Shown here: in pieces, positions 39,148 to 49,205 of the stretch
Layout of the letters: the number at the start of each line of letters is the position of its first letter
Position numbering within the stretch: position 1 is the first letter of the stretch
DNA from: Phytobacter palmae
Lineage (GTDB): Bacteria > Pseudomonadota > Gammaproteobacteria > Enterobacterales > Enterobacteriaceae
Assembly: GCA_900112785.1 (NCBI GenBank)
Contig: FONB01000002.1
Location: 1-64,000 of the forward strand
Direction: 5' to 3'
DNA length: 64,000 nucleotides
Position numbers and translations under genes: made by a program
Notes under the pieces: model-generated
Database searches by the model: none
What the model was told of the DNA's origin: nothing
Seen by the model: the letters and a program-made list of their open reading frames with translations, nothing else

Positions 39148-40566
39148 TTACGATTTACGGGCGGCTTCATAGGCCGCAAGTGTGGCAGTACGAGCCTGTT
39201 TATGATCCACTATCGGTCGCGGATAATTCAGAGACATTCCCCTTTTATCCGCCCATGCCCAAGGATCGTGAATAGCTTTACCTGGCACAGCAGCAAGTTC
39301 GGGGATCCACTGCCGGATAAATTTGCCATCGGTATCAAACCGTTCCCCCTGGGTCGTGGGGTTAAAGATACGGAAATAGGGTGCGGCATCTGTTCCCGTC
39401 GACGCCGCCCACTGCCAGCCCCCATTATTCGCAGCCAGGCAGCCATCAATCAACTGCGTCATAAAATAACGCTCGCCCAAACGCCAGTCGATCAAGAGAT
39501 CTTTTACCAGAAAACTGGCAACGATCATCCGCAAGCGATTATGCATCCAGCCTGTACTATTTAACTGACGCATGGCCGCATCCACAATCGGATAACCCGT
39601 TCTCCCCTCCTCCCAGGCGCGAAGCTGCTCAGGATGGTTATTCCATTTCACATTATCGGTCCATGGAATGAAAGGACGGTGCTTACATAAATCAGGATGA
39701 TAAGTCAGTAAATGGCGATAAAACTCCCGCCAGATCAGCTCATTTAACCATACGGCCCCGGCACCGCCATTCAACGCCTCAGGCTGCCCGGCCAACAGAC
39801 GATGCAAACATTGTCGCGGCGAAAGAACGCCTAACGCCAGGCAGGCAGAAAGGCGGCTGGTGCCTTCAATTGCCGGGAAATCCCGCTGTTGCTCGTAAGC
39901 GGCGGCGTGTTGCTGGCAAAAAGATCGCAGGCGCTGAATTGCCGTTTTCTCATCCGCCGCAAACAGAATTGAATCAAATTCTTCTTGAGGATAATCAAAC
40001 GCCAGCGTCGCAAGCGCCCCATTTAATGCGCCTCCTGCACGAACATCTGGTGCGCTCACACATACAGGTAGCTCGTCTTTCAGCCGCCGCAAAAAGGCGT
40101 TTTTAAACGGCGTGAAGACTTTATACATTTCATGATTGCCGGTCACGACGCTACCTGGTGCCAGCATCACGCTGTCATCGAATCCCTGGCATGCGACGTC
40201 GGGCAGCGCTTTCTCTACCGCCGCATCGCGCAGGCGTTCGTTCACTTCGTACTGGTAGTTATAAAAAAGATGGCTGACCTTTTCCTGGGCGCAAATCGCC
40301 GCCACGGTGTCAACGCTGGCGGCAAAATCATCGACTTCCCTGTAGATTAATGGAATGCCTCTCTGCGCCAGCGCCTGCTGGAGGGCATTGAGGTGGGCGG
40401 CAAGAAACGCGGCCTGCCGCGGGGCCATCGCATGTTTTTTCCACTGCCCAGGGGTGGCGATAAACAGGGCTTTGACACAGGCTTCGCGATCATTGCAGGC
40501 GGCCGCGAGGGCATAATTATCATGTACGCGCAAATCCGCGCGAAACCAGACCAGATGGGTGGTCAT
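39148..40566 (-). CDS. phrB: Deoxyribodipyrimidine photo-lyase
   Basis: PhrB repairs cyclobutane pyrimidine dimers using light, with FAD and a folate antenna. It has 472 residues. The N-terminal photolyase domain begins MTTHLVWFRADLRVHDN. The C-terminal FAD domain contains EGTSRLSACLALGVLSPRQC, WLNELIWREFYRHL and the Trp-rich WMHNRLRMIVASFLVKDLLIDWRLGE segment with NNGGWQWAASTGTD. ATG 40566 is chosen over an upstream start because it gives the conserved MTTHLVWF. In K-12 ybgA precedes phrB; no ybgA is found here. Confidence 0.96.
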   Translation of the reverse strand: MTTHLVWFRADLRVHDNYALAAACNDREACVKALFIATPGQWKKHAMAPRQAAFLAAHLNALQQALAQRGIPLIYREVDDFAASVDTVAAICAQEKVSHLFYNYQYEVNERLRDAAVEKALPDVACQGFDDSVMLAPGSVVTGNHEMYKVFTPFKNAFLRRLKDELPVCVSAPDVRAGGALNGALATLAFDYPQEEFDSILFAADEKTAIQRLRSFCQQHAAAYEQQRDFPAIEGTSRLSACLALGVLSPRQCLHRLLAGQPEALNGGAGAVWLNELIWREFYRHLLTYHPDLCKHRPFIPWTDNVKWNNHPEQLRAWEEGRTGYPIVDAAMRQLNSTGWMHNRLRMIVASFLVKDLLIDWRLGERYFMTQLIDGCLAANNGGWQWAASTGTDAAPYFRIFNPTTQGERFDTDGKFIRQWIPELAAVPGKAIHDPWAWADKRGMSLNYPRPIVDHKQARTATLAAYEAARKS

Positions 40567-40767
40567 AACTCTCCAGGTCACAGATATCCGTCAGAAAATG
40601 TCCTTAGTGTGTTAAAGGAAGGTTGCGAGTGCAAGCAGAGGTTACTTCCTGAAACAACAGCGTGGGTTAAGTGTAGCGTCTGGATGGCAAGCATAACGTG
40701 ACATATAAAAATGCATTGCCCTGAACAGGGTTTATGACTTCCCCAACGGACTGTAGATTCTGAAGGT

Positions 40768-40806
40768 AAAAAAAAACCGCTACGTCAAAACGTAGCGGTT
40801 TTTTTA
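40768..40806. terminator. Terminator between ybfA and phrB
   Basis: A 9-bp stem (ACCGCTACG / CGTAGCGGT) is flanked by long A- and T-runs; bidirectional by sequence. It serves ybfA on the minus strand. Confidence 0.88.
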
Positions 40807-40827
40807 TTGCTGAGTGTAATCAATTGA

Positions 40828-41034
40828 TCAATAAAAATCGCAGGTCACTTTTTCGGCCTGAGCCATCCATACCGGTTTATCGCTGGTTTTCGCCCAGACG
40901 CGATGCAGATAGCTATAAAAACGTGCGCGGTCTTTCCAGAACATCATTACCGGCAATGCCAGTACGCCAGCCAGCACGGCGAAAATGCGACGCATCAGGA
41001 CGATATGAACTGGAAATGTTTTATATACGGTCAT
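40828..41034 (-). CDS. ybfA: YbfA family small protein
   Basis: A 68-residue protein of unknown function that corresponds to E. coli YbfA. It has one hydrophobic segment ([16 protein letters not shown]) followed by the highly conserved [24 protein letters not shown], ending CDFY. The ATG at 41034 is preceded by a strong GGGGAGAG ribosome-binding site; an earlier in-frame start lacks this. It is divergent from kdpF. Confidence 0.9.
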   Translation of the reverse strand: MTVYKTFPVHIVLMRRIFAVLAGVLALPVMMFWKDRARFYSYLHRVWAKTSDKPVWMAQAEKVTCDFY

Positions 41035-41378
41035 AATTCTCTCCCCTTTGTTGGCCGGTAACATTCACCGGAAAAATGTTTCCCCATAACAGAGATCGTT
41101 TATGGATCCTGTGGGGCGCATCTGAATCTGGTTAAAATAGTACCGTTTTGTTTGTAATTTTACTACTCATCCGACCACTATTTTTTGTCAATTTTGGCGT
41201 TATTTACATTCAGCCCGTAATTAAGTTACATAAAAGTTAAATTAATACTAAACATTAGTTAAAATATGGTCTTCTCCATTTTTATATTTTTTTTACACCC
41301 ACCCGTCTGATTTTTGCGAAATCTTTGCACGCAAAATCCTACGCTCACTGCAATCCCTAAAACACCTGGAGGTGGATT
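41035..41378. other. Divergent ybfA / kdp control region
   Basis: 344 bases without a supported gene, strongly A+T-rich in the middle. The kdp-proximal part holds the KdpE site (41281-41297) and leader; no further elements were identified. Confidence 0.6.
41281..41297 (+). promoter_or_regulatory. KdpE binding site of the kdp promoter
   Basis: The 17-bp T-rich element TTTATATTTTTTTTACA differs at one position from the KdpE target described for E. coli kdpFABC (recalled from memory). It lies about 80 bases upstream of kdpF, as expected. Confidence 0.75.
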
Positions 41379-41468
41379 GTGAGTGCAGGCGTCGTAACCG
41401 GTATCGTGCTGGTTTTCCTGTTGTTGGGCTATCTGGTCTATGCCCTGATTAACGCGGAGGCTTTCTGA
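41379..41468 (+). CDS. kdpF: KdpF, small subunit of the K+-transporting ATPase
   Basis: A 29-residue single-helix membrane peptide (starts [17 protein letters not shown], ends NAEAF) that stabilises the KdpFABC complex. It begins with GTG after a GGAGGTG ribosome-binding site. Its TGA stop overlaps the kdpA ATG (TGATG). Confidence 0.93.
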   Translation: MSAGVVTGIVLVFLLLGYLVYALINAEAF

Positions 41469-43147
41469 TGGCAGCCCAGGCGTTTTTACTGATTGCCAGC
41501 TTTTTACTGGTCCTGTTTATTCTTGCTCGCCCCTTAGGGACGCTTCTGGCGAAGATTATCGTCGGCGCTCCCCTTCCCGGCGTGTCAACGTTCGAGAACA
41601 GCCTGTGGCGCATGATGGGAATTGATTCCCGGGAAATGGGCTGGCTCCAGTATCTGATGGCGATACTGTGGCTTAATATTTTCGGTCTGGTGCTGCTTTT
41701 CGTCATGCTGATATTGCAGGGTATATTACCTTTTAACCCGCAACAGTTTCCTGGATTGTCCTGGCATCTGGCGCTGAACACCGCCGTGAGTTTCGTGACG
41801 AACACCAACTGGCAATCCTATTCAGGTGAAACCACCCTGAGCTATTTCAGTCAGATGGTGGGGTTGACGGTACAAAACTTCCTCTCTGCCGCCACCGGTA
41901 TTGCGGTCATTTTCGCTCTGATCCGCGCTTTTACCCGTCATAGCGTAACAACGCTCGGTAATGCATGGGTAGATTTAACCCGCATTACGCTGTGGGTGCT
42001 GTTGCCCCTGTCGCTGGTTATTGCACTGATCTTTATTCAACAAGGCGCATTGCAAAACGTCCTGCCGTACCAGCCTTTTACCTCTCTTGAAGGGGCAAAA
42101 CAGCTGCTGCCGATGGGGCCCGTTGCCTCGCAGGAAGCCATTAAAATGCTGGGGACCAACGGCGGCGGTTTCTTTAATGCCAACTCCTCGCACCCCTTTG
42201 AAAACCCTACAGCATTAACCAACTTCGTGCAGATGCTGGCGATCTTTTTAATCCCGGCAGCGCTGTGTTTCGCCTTTGGTGATGCGGTCAGCGATCGCCG
42301 CCAGGGACATGCCATTCTGTGGGCCATGTCGGTCATCTTCGTCATTTGCGTCGCTGTGGTTATGTGGGCCGAGTGGCAGGGTAATCCGCACTTCCTGACG
42401 CTGGGTGGCGACAGTGCCATCAATATGGAAGGGAAAGAGAGTCGCTTTGGCATTCTTGCCAGCAGCCTGTTTGCAGTCATCACCACATCGGCCTCCTGTG
42501 GCGCCGTTAACGCCATGCATGACTCCTTTACCGCGCTGGGCGGGATGGTGCCAATGTGGCTGATGCAAATCGGCGAAGTGGTATTTGGCGGCGTGGGTTC
42601 CGGCTTATATGGCATGTTGCTGTTTGTATTACTGGCAGTGTTTATCGCCGGGCTGATGATTGGGCGCACCCCGGAATACCTCGGCAAAAAGATCGATGTG
42701 CGTGAAATGAAAATGACCGCGCTGGCGATCCTCGTCACACCGGCCCTTGTGCTGATCGGCACCGCGCTGGCAATGATGACCGAAGCGGGGCGCAGCGGCA
42801 TGCTCAATCCGGGTATTCACGGTTTTAGCGAAGTGCTGTATGCGGTCTCCTCTGCTGCGAATAATAACGGCAGCGCCTTTGCTGGCCTGAGCGCAAATAC
42901 GCCGTTCTGGAACTGTCTGCTGGCGTTTTGCATGTTCATTGGTCGCTTCGGCATCATTGTGCCGGTCATGGCGATTGCCGGGTCGCTGGTTAACAAGAAA
43001 ATCCAGCCCGCCAGCACCGGGACGCTGCCCACGCACGGCGCGCTGTTTATCGGCCTGTTGATCGGTACCGTGTTGCTTGTTGGTGCCCTGACCTTTATTC
43101 CTGCACTGGCCCTGGGTCCGGTGGCGGAATACCTCTCTTTACGCTGA
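41468..43147 (+). CDS. kdpA: Potassium-transporting ATPase subunit KdpA
   Basis: KdpA is the K+ channel-like subunit of the high-affinity Kdp pump, with four selectivity-filter segments such as [51 protein letters not shown] and [20 protein letters not shown]. It has 559 residues, two more than in E. coli. Translation is coupled to kdpF by a one-base overlap. Confidence 0.98.
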   Translation: MAAQAFLLIASFLLVLFILARPLGTLLAKIIVGAPLPGVSTFENSLWRMMGIDSREMGWLQYLMAILWLNIFGLVLLFVMLILQGILPFNPQQFPGLSWHLALNTAVSFVTNTNWQSYSGETTLSYFSQMVGLTVQNFLSAATGIAVIFALIRAFTRHSVTTLGNAWVDLTRITLWVLLPLSLVIALIFIQQGALQNVLPYQPFTSLEGAKQLLPMGPVASQEAIKMLGTNGGGFFNANSSHPFENPTALTNFVQMLAIFLIPAALCFAFGDAVSDRRQGHAILWAMSVIFVICVAVVMWAEWQGNPHFLTLGGDSAINMEGKESRFGILASSLFAVITTSASCGAVNAMHDSFTALGGMVPMWLMQIGEVVFGGVGSGLYGMLLFVLLAVFIAGLMIGRTPEYLGKKIDVREMKMTALAILVTPALVLIGTALAMMTEAGRSGMLNPGIHGFSEVLYAVSSAANNNGSAFAGLSANTPFWNCLLAFCMFIGRFGIIVPVMAIAGSLVNKKIQPASTGTLPTHGALFIGLLIGTVLLVGALTFIPALALGPVAEYLSLR

Positions 43148-43164
43148 TTTGCGGAGTATTTGTC

Positions 43165-45213
43165 ATGAGTCGCAAACAAATGGCCCTGCTCGAACCGACA
43201 CTGGTGCGTCAGGCGCTGATTGATTCTATTACCAAACTGAGTCCGCATGTTCAGTGGCGTAACCCGGTTATGTTTATCGTCTGGATTGGCAGCGTGCTGA
43301 CCACGCTGCTGGCGATTGCGATGGCAAGCGGATATCTCGACGGCAGCGCCTGGTTTACCGGCGCGGTCAGTCTGTGGCTGTGGTTTACCGTCCTGTTCGC
43401 CAACTTCGCCGAAGCGCTGGCGGAAGGTCGCAGCAAAGCGCAGGCCAACAGCCTCAAAGGAGTGAAGAAAACAGCCTTCGCCCGCAAATTACGTGCGCCG
43501 CAGCATGATGCACAAATCGACCACATTCCCGCGGCTGATTTGCGTAAAGGCGATGTGGTGCTGGTGGAAGCAGGCGATATTATCCCCTGCGACGGTGAAG
43601 TCATTGAGGGTGGCGCATCGGTGGATGAAAGCGCCATTACCGGGGAGTCCGCGCCGGTCATCCGCGAATCCGGCGGCGATTTCGCCTCCGTCACCGGCGG
43701 CACGCGCATTCTGTCTGACTGGCTGGTGATTCAGTGTAGCGTTAACCCTGGCGAAACCTTCCTTGATCGGATGATTGCCATGGTGGAAGGCGCCCAGCGT
43801 CGTAAGACCCCGAATGAGATCGCGCTGACCATTCTGCTGGTCGCTCTGACTATTGTCTTCCTGCTGGCGACCGCTACCCTGTGGCCATTCTCGGTCTACG
43901 GCGGCACCCCGGTCAGCGTAACCGTCCTTGTGGCCCTGCTGGTTTGTCTGATCCCGACCACCATCGGCGGTCTGCTGTCAGCCATCGGCGTCGCCGGGAT
44001 GAGCCGTATGCTCGGCGCCAATGTGATTGCCACCAGCGGACGCGCCGTGGAAGCGGCAGGTGATGTCGATGTACTGCTGCTGGACAAAACCGGCACCATC
44101 ACACTTGGCAACCGACAGGCCTCCGAGTTCCTGCCTGCCAATGGCGTGGACGAAAAAACCCTGGCTGATGCCGCACAGCTCTCTTCGCTGGCGGATGAAA
44201 CGCCGGAAGGCCGCAGCATTGTGGTGCTGGCCAAACAGCGTTTTAACCTGCGTGAGCGGGATGTACAAAGCCTGCAGGCGACGTTTGTCCCCTTTACCGC
44301 GCAGACCCGTATGAGCGGCATTAACGTACAGGGGCGGATGATCCGCAAAGGCTCAGTGGATGCCATTCGTCGTCATATTGAGGCTAACAACGGTCAGTTC
44401 CCGGCCGATGTCGAGCAGCGAGTGGAGCAGGTAGCGCGTCTTGGGGCTACACCGCTGGTCGTGGCGGAAGGGGCGCGCGTACTGGGAGTAATTGCACTTA
44501 AAGATATCGTAAAAGGCGGCATCAAAGAGCGTTTTGCTCAACTGCGGAAAATGGGGATCAAGACAGTCATGATCACCGGCGATAACCGTCTTACTGCCGC
44601 CGCTATCGCCGCCGAAGCCGGGGTGGATGATTTCCTGGCCGAAGCGACCCCGGAAGCAAAACTGGCGCTGATTCGCCAGTATCAGTCAGAAGGCCGCCTG
44701 GTGGCGATGACTGGCGACGGCACTAACGACGCCCCGGCGCTGGCGCAGGCAGATGTTGCGGTGGCCATGAATTCCGGGACCCAGGCCGCGAAAGAGGCCG
44801 GTAATATGGTGGATCTGGACTCCAACCCCACCAAGCTGATTGAGGTTGTGCATATCGGCAAACAGATGCTGATGACCCGTGGTTCGCTGACCACATTCAG
44901 TATTGCCAACGACGTGGCGAAATATTTTGCCATCATCCCGGCAGCATTTGCCGCCACCTACCCGCAACTCAATGCGCTGAACGTGATGCACCTGCACTCC
45001 CCGGCCTCGGCCATTCTGAGTGCGGTCATCTTCAACGCCCTGATCATCGTCTTTTTAATTCCGCTGGCGTTGAAAGGGGTGAGCTACAAGCCATTGACGG
45101 CCTCCGCCATGCTGCGCCGCAACCTGTGGGTCTATGGTCTGGGCGGACTGGTAGTGCCGTTCATCGGCATCAAGATTATTGACCTGTTGCTGACTCTGTT
45201 TGGCCTGGTGTAA
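43165..45213 (+). CDS. kdpB: Potassium-transporting ATPase subunit KdpB
   Basis: KdpB is the P-type ATPase subunit that hydrolyses ATP to drive K+ uptake. It has 682 residues, with phosphorylation site Asp307 (DKTGTIT), actuator-loop motif TGES (159-162, containing the inhibitory-phosphorylation serine) and hinge motif [11 protein letters not shown]. It starts 17 bases after kdpA. Confidence 0.98.
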   Translation: MSRKQMALLEPTLVRQALIDSITKLSPHVQWRNPVMFIVWIGSVLTTLLAIAMASGYLDGSAWFTGAVSLWLWFTVLFANFAEALAEGRSKAQANSLKGVKKTAFARKLRAPQHDAQIDHIPAADLRKGDVVLVEAGDIIPCDGEVIEGGASVDESAITGESAPVIRESGGDFASVTGGTRILSDWLVIQCSVNPGETFLDRMIAMVEGAQRRKTPNEIALTILLVALTIVFLLATATLWPFSVYGGTPVSVTVLVALLVCLIPTTIGGLLSAIGVAGMSRMLGANVIATSGRAVEAAGDVDVLLLDKTGTITLGNRQASEFLPANGVDEKTLADAAQLSSLADETPEGRSIVVLAKQRFNLRERDVQSLQATFVPFTAQTRMSGINVQGRMIRKGSVDAIRRHIEANNGQFPADVEQRVEQVARLGATPLVVAEGARVLGVIALKDIVKGGIKERFAQLRKMGIKTVMITGDNRLTAAAIAAEAGVDDFLAEATPEAKLALIRQYQSEGRLVAMTGDGTNDAPALAQADVAVAMNSGTQAAKEAGNMVDLDSNPTKLIEVVHIGKQMLMTRGSLTTFSIANDVAKYFAIIPAAFAATYPQLNALNVMHLHSPASAILSAVIFNALIIVFLIPLALKGVSYKPLTASAMLRRNLWVYGLGGLVVPFIGIKIIDLLLTLFGLV

Positions 45214-45226
45214 GAGGGATAAAAAA

Positions 45227-45805
45227 ATGGCTTTGATTCGTCCTGCATTTTTACTCTTAATTGTACTGACGTTGATTACCGGCGGGCTCTACCCGTTGGT
45301 TACCACGGCGCTGGGGCAGTGGTTGTTCCAGACGCAGGCTAACGGCTCGCTTATTCGTGAAGGAGACGATGTGGTTCGCGGCTCCCGTCTGATTGGGCAG
45401 AATTTCACGGCTGCCGGATATTTTCACGGACGCCCTTCCGCTACCGCCGATGCGCCCTATAATCCGATGGCATCCGGTGGTAGTAATCTGGCAGCCAGCA
45501 ACTCCGAGCTGGATAAAGAAGTGAGCGCGCGAGTCGCCCAGTTACGACAGGAAAACCCACAGGCCGATGCCCATGTGCCGGTGGAATTGATAACAACATC
45601 GGCCAGTGGCCTGGATAACAATCTGACGCCGCAGGCCGTGGCCTGGCAGATCCCGCGTGTGGCCCAGGCACGTAATCTACCCGCCGCAACTATTGCCCGG
45701 TTAGTAGAAGAAAATACCACTCACCCGCTTTTTGATTTTATTGGTCAGCCGGTGGTGAATATCGTTGAACTGAATCTGGCGCTGGATGCGCTCAAGGATA
45801 AATAA
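45227..45805 (+). CDS. kdpC: Potassium-transporting ATPase subunit KdpC
   Basis: KdpC has one N-terminal membrane helix and a periplasmic domain and is needed for assembly and K+ affinity of the pump. It has 192 residues with conserved [32 protein letters not shown] and [17 protein letters not shown]. The frame is open further upstream into kdpB, but the ATG at 45227 follows AGAGGGA and gives the family-like N-terminus. Confidence 0.96.
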   Translation: MALIRPAFLLLIVLTLITGGLYPLVTTALGQWLFQTQANGSLIREGDDVVRGSRLIGQNFTAAGYFHGRPSATADAPYNPMASGGSNLAASNSELDKEVSARVAQLRQENPQADAHVPVELITTSASGLDNNLTPQAVAWQIPRVAQARNLPAATIARLVEENTTHPLFDFIGQPVVNIVELNLALDALKDK

Positions 45806-45808
45806 GTC

Positions 45809-48496
45809 ATGACAGACGAGCCTTTGCGCCCGGACCCCGACAGGCTGCTGGAACATGCGGCGACGGATCATCGCGGTAAACTGAAAATCTTCTTCGGCGC
45901 CTGTGCCGGCGTCGGGAAGACGTTTGCCATGCTGCAGGAGGCACAGCGGCTACGGGCGCAGGGGCTGGATATTCTGGTAGGCGTGGTGGAAACCCACGGA
46001 CGTAAGGAGACCGCCGCCCTGCTCAATGGGCTGGCGGTACTGCCGCCGAGACGTATCGCCCATCGCGCTCGCCTGATTCAGGAATTTGACCTTGACGCCG
46101 CCCTTGCGCGGCGTCCGGCGTTGATACTCATGGATGAACTGGCGCACAGCAACGCGCCCGGCTCCCGTCATCCGAAACGCTGGCAGGATGTAGAAGAGTT
46201 GCTCGAAGCAGGCATCGATGTTCTGACCACCGTTAATGTGCAGCACCTGGAAAGCCTGAACGATGTCGTCAGCGGCGTAACCGGTGTACAGGTGCGCGAA
46301 ACGGTGCCAGACCCCTTTTTTGATGCTGCGGATGAAATTGTGCTGGTCGACCTTCCGCCAGACGATTTACGCCAGCGCCTGCACGAAGGCAAAGTTTATA
46401 TCGGCGGCCAGGCCGAACGCGCTATCGAGCATTTCTTTCGTAAAGGCAACCTTATTGCCTTACGTGAACTGGCCCTGCGCCGAACAGCCGACCGCGTTGA
46501 TGACCAGATGCGAGCCTGGCGCGACCGCCTTGGGGACGAAAAAGTCTGGCATACGCGCGACGCCATCCTGCTCTGCGTCGGTCATGGTACGGGGAATGAG
46601 AAACTGATCCGCACCGCCGCCCGTCTGGCGGCAAAACTGGGTAGCGTCTGGCACGCGGTCTATGTTGAGACCCCTGCCCTGCACCGTTTACCCGAACAAC
46701 AACGTCGGGCGATACTCGCCTCACTACACCTGGCGCAAGAGCTGGGCGCGGAGACGGCAACCCTCTCCGACCCGGCAGAGGATAAAGCCATCTTGCGCTA
46801 CGCCCGCGAGCATAACCTCGGCAAAATTCTCATCGGCAGGCGCAATAAACGACGCTGGTTTGGCGCTGAATCCTTTGCAGACCGACTGGCGCGCCGCGCG
46901 CCGGATCTCGATCTGGTGATCATTGCGCCGGATGATGCCCCCGTTACGCTCCCCTCTCGTCCCGGGGACAGCCGTCCATTTATGGAAAAATGGCGCGTCC
47001 AGTTAAAAGGCTGTCTGGTCGCTGTCGCCCTGTGCGCCGCCATTACACTTATTGCAATGCAGTGGCTGATAGCGTTTGACGCCGCCAACCTGGTGATGGT
47101 TTATCTGCTTGGCGTGGTGGTGATCGCGCTACTGTATGGTCGCTGGCCCTCGGCCTTTGCCACAGTGATAAATGTCGTCAGCTTTGATCTCTTTTTTATT
47201 GCGCCACGCGGTACGCTGGCCGTTTCCGATGTGCAATACCTGCTTACGTTTGGCGTGATGCTGACGGTTGGTCTGGTGATCGGTAACCTTACCGCCGGTG
47301 TGCGCTATCAGGCGCGCGTGGCTCGCTACCGCGAACAGCGTACCCGCCATCTGTATGAAATGTCGAAAGCGCTGGCAACCGGACGTAGTGAAGCCGATAT
47401 CGCCACAACCAGCGAGGCATTTATTCGCTCAACGTTTGATGCCCGAAGCCAGGTATTGCTTCCCGACCCTTCGGGAAAACTGGTCGCCGCAACCCAGAAC
47501 CAGAGCATCAGTCCGTGGGATGATGCCATCGCCCGCTGGAGCTTTGATAAGGGGCAGCCTGCGGGGGCCGGTACCGATACCCTCCCTGGTGTGCCCTACC
47601 AGATATTGCCACTCAAAAGCGCGCAGAAAACACACGGTTTGCTGATTGTGGAACCGGCAAACTTACGCCTGCTGATGATCCCTGAGCAGCAGCGCCTTCT
47701 GGAAACCTTTACCTTGCTGGTAGCCAGCGCGCTGGAACGCCAGGCGCTGGCTACCAGCGAAGAGCAGGCACGTCTTGCCAGTGAACGGGAAAGCATACGT
47801 AACTCGTTGCTGGCGGCACTCTCACACGATTTGCGCACACCGCTAACCGTACTGTTTGGCCAGGCGGAAATCCTGACGCTGGATCTGGCCAGTGAAGGGT
47901 CAAAACACGCGCCTCAGGCCAGCGAAATTCGTCAGCATGTGCTCAATACCACCCGGCTTGTGAATAATTTGCTGGACATGGCGCGGATTCAGTCCGGCGG
48001 TTTTAATCTTAAAAAAGAGTGGCTGACGCTGGAAGAAGTGGTAGGGAGTGCGCTGAAAACACTCGAACCCGGCCTCGGAGAACGCCATATTGCGCTGAGC
48101 CTCCCCGACCCGCTAATGCTGGTGCATGTCGATGGGCCGCTGTTTGAACGCGTGCTGATTAATCTTCTGGAAAATGCCGTCAAATATGCGGGGCACAATG
48201 CGAACATCGGTATCGATGCCCGACATGATGATTCCCGGCTGACACTCGAAGTGTGGGATAACGGGCCGGGTATTCCCGTCGGGCAGGAAGAGGCGATTTT
48301 TGCTAAGTTTGCGCGCGGCAGCAAGGAGTCGGCTATTCCCGGCGTGGGCCTGGGGCTGGCCATCTGCGAGGCGATAGTCGAGGTGCATGGCGGGACAATT
48401 TCCGCCGCCAACCGCCCGGAAGGCGGTGCCAGTTTTTATGTTACACTGCCACTGGAACCACCACCGCAACTGGATGAATTAGCCGAGGATTTGTGA
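45809..48496 (+). CDS. kdpD: Sensor histidine kinase KdpD
   Basis: KdpD is the inner-membrane sensor of K+ limitation and turgor that phosphorylates KdpE. It has 895 residues. An N-terminal cytoplasmic KdpD domain has a Walker A motif (GACAGVGKT, 30-38). A universal-stress-protein-like domain follows, then four membrane helices at about 400-500, a GAF-like region, the dimerisation/phosphoacceptor motif LSHDLRTPLT, and an ATPase domain with N-box ENAVKYAG and DNGPGIP. It starts 3 bases after kdpC and overlaps kdpE by 4 bases. Confidence 0.97.
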   Translation: MTDEPLRPDPDRLLEHAATDHRGKLKIFFGACAGVGKTFAMLQEAQRLRAQGLDILVGVVETHGRKETAALLNGLAVLPPRRIAHRARLIQEFDLDAALARRPALILMDELAHSNAPGSRHPKRWQDVEELLEAGIDVLTTVNVQHLESLNDVVSGVTGVQVRETVPDPFFDAADEIVLVDLPPDDLRQRLHEGKVYIGGQAERAIEHFFRKGNLIALRELALRRTADRVDDQMRAWRDRLGDEKVWHTRDAILLCVGHGTGNEKLIRTAARLAAKLGSVWHAVYVETPALHRLPEQQRRAILASLHLAQELGAETATLSDPAEDKAILRYAREHNLGKILIGRRNKRRWFGAESFADRLARRAPDLDLVIIAPDDAPVTLPSRPGDSRPFMEKWRVQLKGCLVAVALCAAITLIAMQWLIAFDAANLVMVYLLGVVVIALLYGRWPSAFATVINVVSFDLFFIAPRGTLAVSDVQYLLTFGVMLTVGLVIGNLTAGVRYQARVARYREQRTRHLYEMSKALATGRSEADIATTSEAFIRSTFDARSQVLLPDPSGKLVAATQNQSISPWDDAIARWSFDKGQPAGAGTDTLPGVPYQILPLKSAQKTHGLLIVEPANLRLLMIPEQQRLLETFTLLVASALERQALATSEEQARLASERESIRNSLLAALSHDLRTPLTVLFGQAEILTLDLASEGSKHAPQASEIRQHVLNTTRLVNNLLDMARIQSGGFNLKKEWLTLEEVVGSALKTLEPGLGERHIALSLPDPLMLVHVDGPLFERVLINLLENAVKYAGHNANIGIDARHDDSRLTLEVWDNGPGIPVGQEEAIFAKFARGSKESAIPGVGLGLAICEAIVEVHGGTISAANRPEGGASFYVTLPLEPPPQLDELAEDL

Positions 48497-49170
48497 TTAA
48501 CGTTCTCATCGTTGAAGATGAACAGGCCATACGACGTTTTCTGCGTGCTGCGCTGGAAGCCGAAGGGTTACGCGCCTGGGAAGCCGAAACACTACAGCGC
48601 GGCCTTATCGAAGCAGCGACACGCAAACCAGACCTGGTGATCCTCGACTTAGGCTTGCCGGACGGTGATGGCATTGATTTTATCCGGGATCTACGTCAGT
48701 GGAGCCAGATTCCGGTTATCGTATTATCCGCGCGAACCGAAGAGAGCGACAAAATTGCCGCGCTGGATGCCGGGGCTGACGATTATCTGAGTAAACCTTT
48801 TGGTATCGGCGAGTTGCAGGCTCGTCTTCGGGTAGCGCTGCGTCGCAACGCGGGTATGCAGCAAAGCGATCCGTTAGTGAGTTTTTCAGATATTCAGGTC
48901 GATCTCGCCAACCGTCGCATTGTACGCGCGGGCGAAGAGCTGCACCTCACCCCTATCGAGTTTCGTCTGTTGGCCGTATTACTCAATAACCACGGCAAGG
49001 TGTTGACCCAACGCCAGTTACTAAGCCAGGTATGGGGACCGAATGCCGTTGAGCACAGCCACTATTTACGCATCTATATGGGCCATCTTCGTCAGAAACT
49101 GGAAGCCGATCCTGCGCGTCCCCGCCACTTATTGACAGAAACCGGCATTGGCTATCGATTTATGCTGTAG
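48493..49170 (+). CDS. kdpE: Response regulator KdpE
   Basis: KdpE is the OmpR-family activator of kdpFABC. It has 225 residues: receiver domain with phosphoacceptor Asp52 (LVILDLGLPDGDG) and conserved Lys in DYLSKPF, then a winged-helix DNA-binding domain (LTPIEFRLLAVLLNN...YLRIYMGHLRQKLE). It starts with GTG within the kdpD stop region (GTGA overlap). Confidence 0.97.
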   Translation: MINVLIVEDEQAIRRFLRAALEAEGLRAWEAETLQRGLIEAATRKPDLVILDLGLPDGDGIDFIRDLRQWSQIPVIVLSARTEESDKIAALDAGADDYLSKPFGIGELQARLRVALRRNAGMQQSDPLVSFSDIQVDLANRRIVRAGEELHLTPIEFRLLAVLLNNHGKVLTQRQLLSQVWGPNAVEHSHYLRIYMGHLRQKLEADPARPRHLLTETGIGYRFML

Positions 49171-49176
49171 AAAAGA

Positions 49177-49200
49177 ATCAGGCCCTGAACAGGGCCTGAT
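49177..49200. terminator. Hairpin between convergent kdpE and pgm
   Basis: A 10-bp perfect stem (ATCAGGCCCT / AGGGCCTGAT) with a 4-base loop. The minus strand continues TCTTTTC, so it probably terminates pgm; the plus strand lacks a T-run. Confidence 0.7.
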
Positions 49201-49205
49201 GATGG

